A stretch of DNA of 6,624 nt from Flavobacteriales bacterium. GTDB taxonomy: Bacteria > Bacteroidota > Bacteroidia > Flavobacteriales_F > PHOS-HE28. Position numbers and translations under genes: made by a program. Below the pieces are notes generated by a model that saw only the letters and a list, made by a program, of their open reading frames with translations, did no database searches and was not told the DNA's origin. Numbering within the stretch: position 1 is the stretch's first letter; each line of letters starts with the position of its first letter. Location: assembly GCA_020437875.1 (NCBI GenBank), contig JAGQVR010000157.1, forward strand, positions 1-6,624. Direction: 5' to 3'. Shown here piece by piece: positions 6,223 to 6,624 of this stretch.

Positions 6223-6624
6223 TCATTCCACCAGCAACCGCGCGGTCAACACGCCCTGAGCACCGCGCAGCACCACCGCATGCAGGCCGGGGGCCAGCCC
6301 ACGCAGATCGAGGTTCACCAGACCCTGGGCATCGTTCCATGTATGCTCACGCACGACACGACCGGAGGCGTCGAGCACCTGCACCTGGGCCCGGCCCTGC
6401 CAACCGTCCACGCGCAGGGTCGCCTGGTCGTGGGCCGGGTTGGGATATACCTGCAACTGCCGGGCTGCGTGAGTCTCGGGAAGCCCCAGCACCGTACCTG
6501 AACGGAGTCCTTCGTAAGCTGCATCGGTGAACGTGGACCCGTCCACGCTGATCAATTCAACACCGTCGCAGTACACGTTCAGGTGACCGCCGGGCATGCC
6601 GTCGCCGCCGGCATCGTTCAGTTC
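6223..6624 (-). CDS. C-terminal part of a T9SS-sorted secreted protein (5' end outside window)
   Basis: The minus-strand frame stays open to the window edge and gives 133 residues plus a stop at 6223-6225. It begins ELNDAGGDGMPGG, then HLNVYCDGVELISVDGSTF. This resembles the 'xDsyGDGm...gg.y.l..dG' stretch that recurs in large Bacteroidota secreted proteins just before the sorting domain. From residue 56 comes a T9SS type A domain with LQVYPNPAHDQATLRV, VQVLDASGRVVREHTW, LAPGLHAVVL and a terminal TARLLVE. A methionine at 6597 could serve as a start, but the peptide upstream of it continues the same domain, so the gene almost certainly extends beyond the window. The N-terminal functional domain is not visible. 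It converges on the propeller gene with 49 bases between the stops. Confidence 0.85.
   Translation of the reverse strand, partial: ELNDAGGDGMPGGHLNVYCDGVELISVDGSTFTDAAYEGLRSGTVLGLPETHAARQLQVYPNPAHDQATLRVDGWQGRAQVQVLDASGRVVREHTWNDAQGLVNLDLRGLAPGLHAVVLRGAQGVLTARLLVE

Overview
The window looks like chromosomal DNA from a GC-rich member of the Bacteroidota, possibly a Flavobacteriales-type lineage. The evidence is three separate proteins ending in type IX secretion system (T9SS) C-terminal sorting domains (PNP motif followed by a short beta-sandwich). Also Bacteroidota-like are a histidine kinase with a periplasmic TPR sensor region and mostly absent Shine-Dalgarno sequences. GC content is roughly 60% by eye. 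No species can be named from the sequence alone.

Layout, left to right. The first 65 bases probably hold the tail of a plus-strand gene, weakly resembling the end of a hotdog-fold acyl-CoA thioesterase. Next, on the minus strand, is a two-gene signalling operon: a 620-residue TPR/HisKA_3 histidine kinase (809-2671) followed by a NarL/LuxR-type response regulator (start preferred at 770, stop at 123). A 113-bp divergent intergenic region (2672-2784) contains an imperfect 19-bp dyad and separates this operon from a plus-strand block of exported proteins. The block contains a fibre-like protein with a ladder of about 17-residue NTAIG repeats and a C-terminal peptidase S74 (endosialidase-type) chaperone (2785-4440). 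It is followed by a small T9SS-sorted protein overlapping it by ATGA (4437-4922) and a secreted PD40-type beta-propeller protein with a T9SS sorting domain (4977-6173). The right edge carries the C-terminal 133 residues of another T9SS cargo protein on the minus strand (6223 to the window end), convergent with the propeller gene.

How the genes may work together. The kinase and regulator almost certainly form a cognate pair. The divergent arrangement suggests, but does not prove, that the regulator controls the exported-protein block. The fibre protein has a signal peptide but no T9SS sorting domain. The next gene overlaps its stop codon and does carry one, so the two may be made together and act as a surface or extracellular pair. 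That pairing is the most interesting testable idea here. No mobile element, CRISPR array, tRNA or rRNA is visible.
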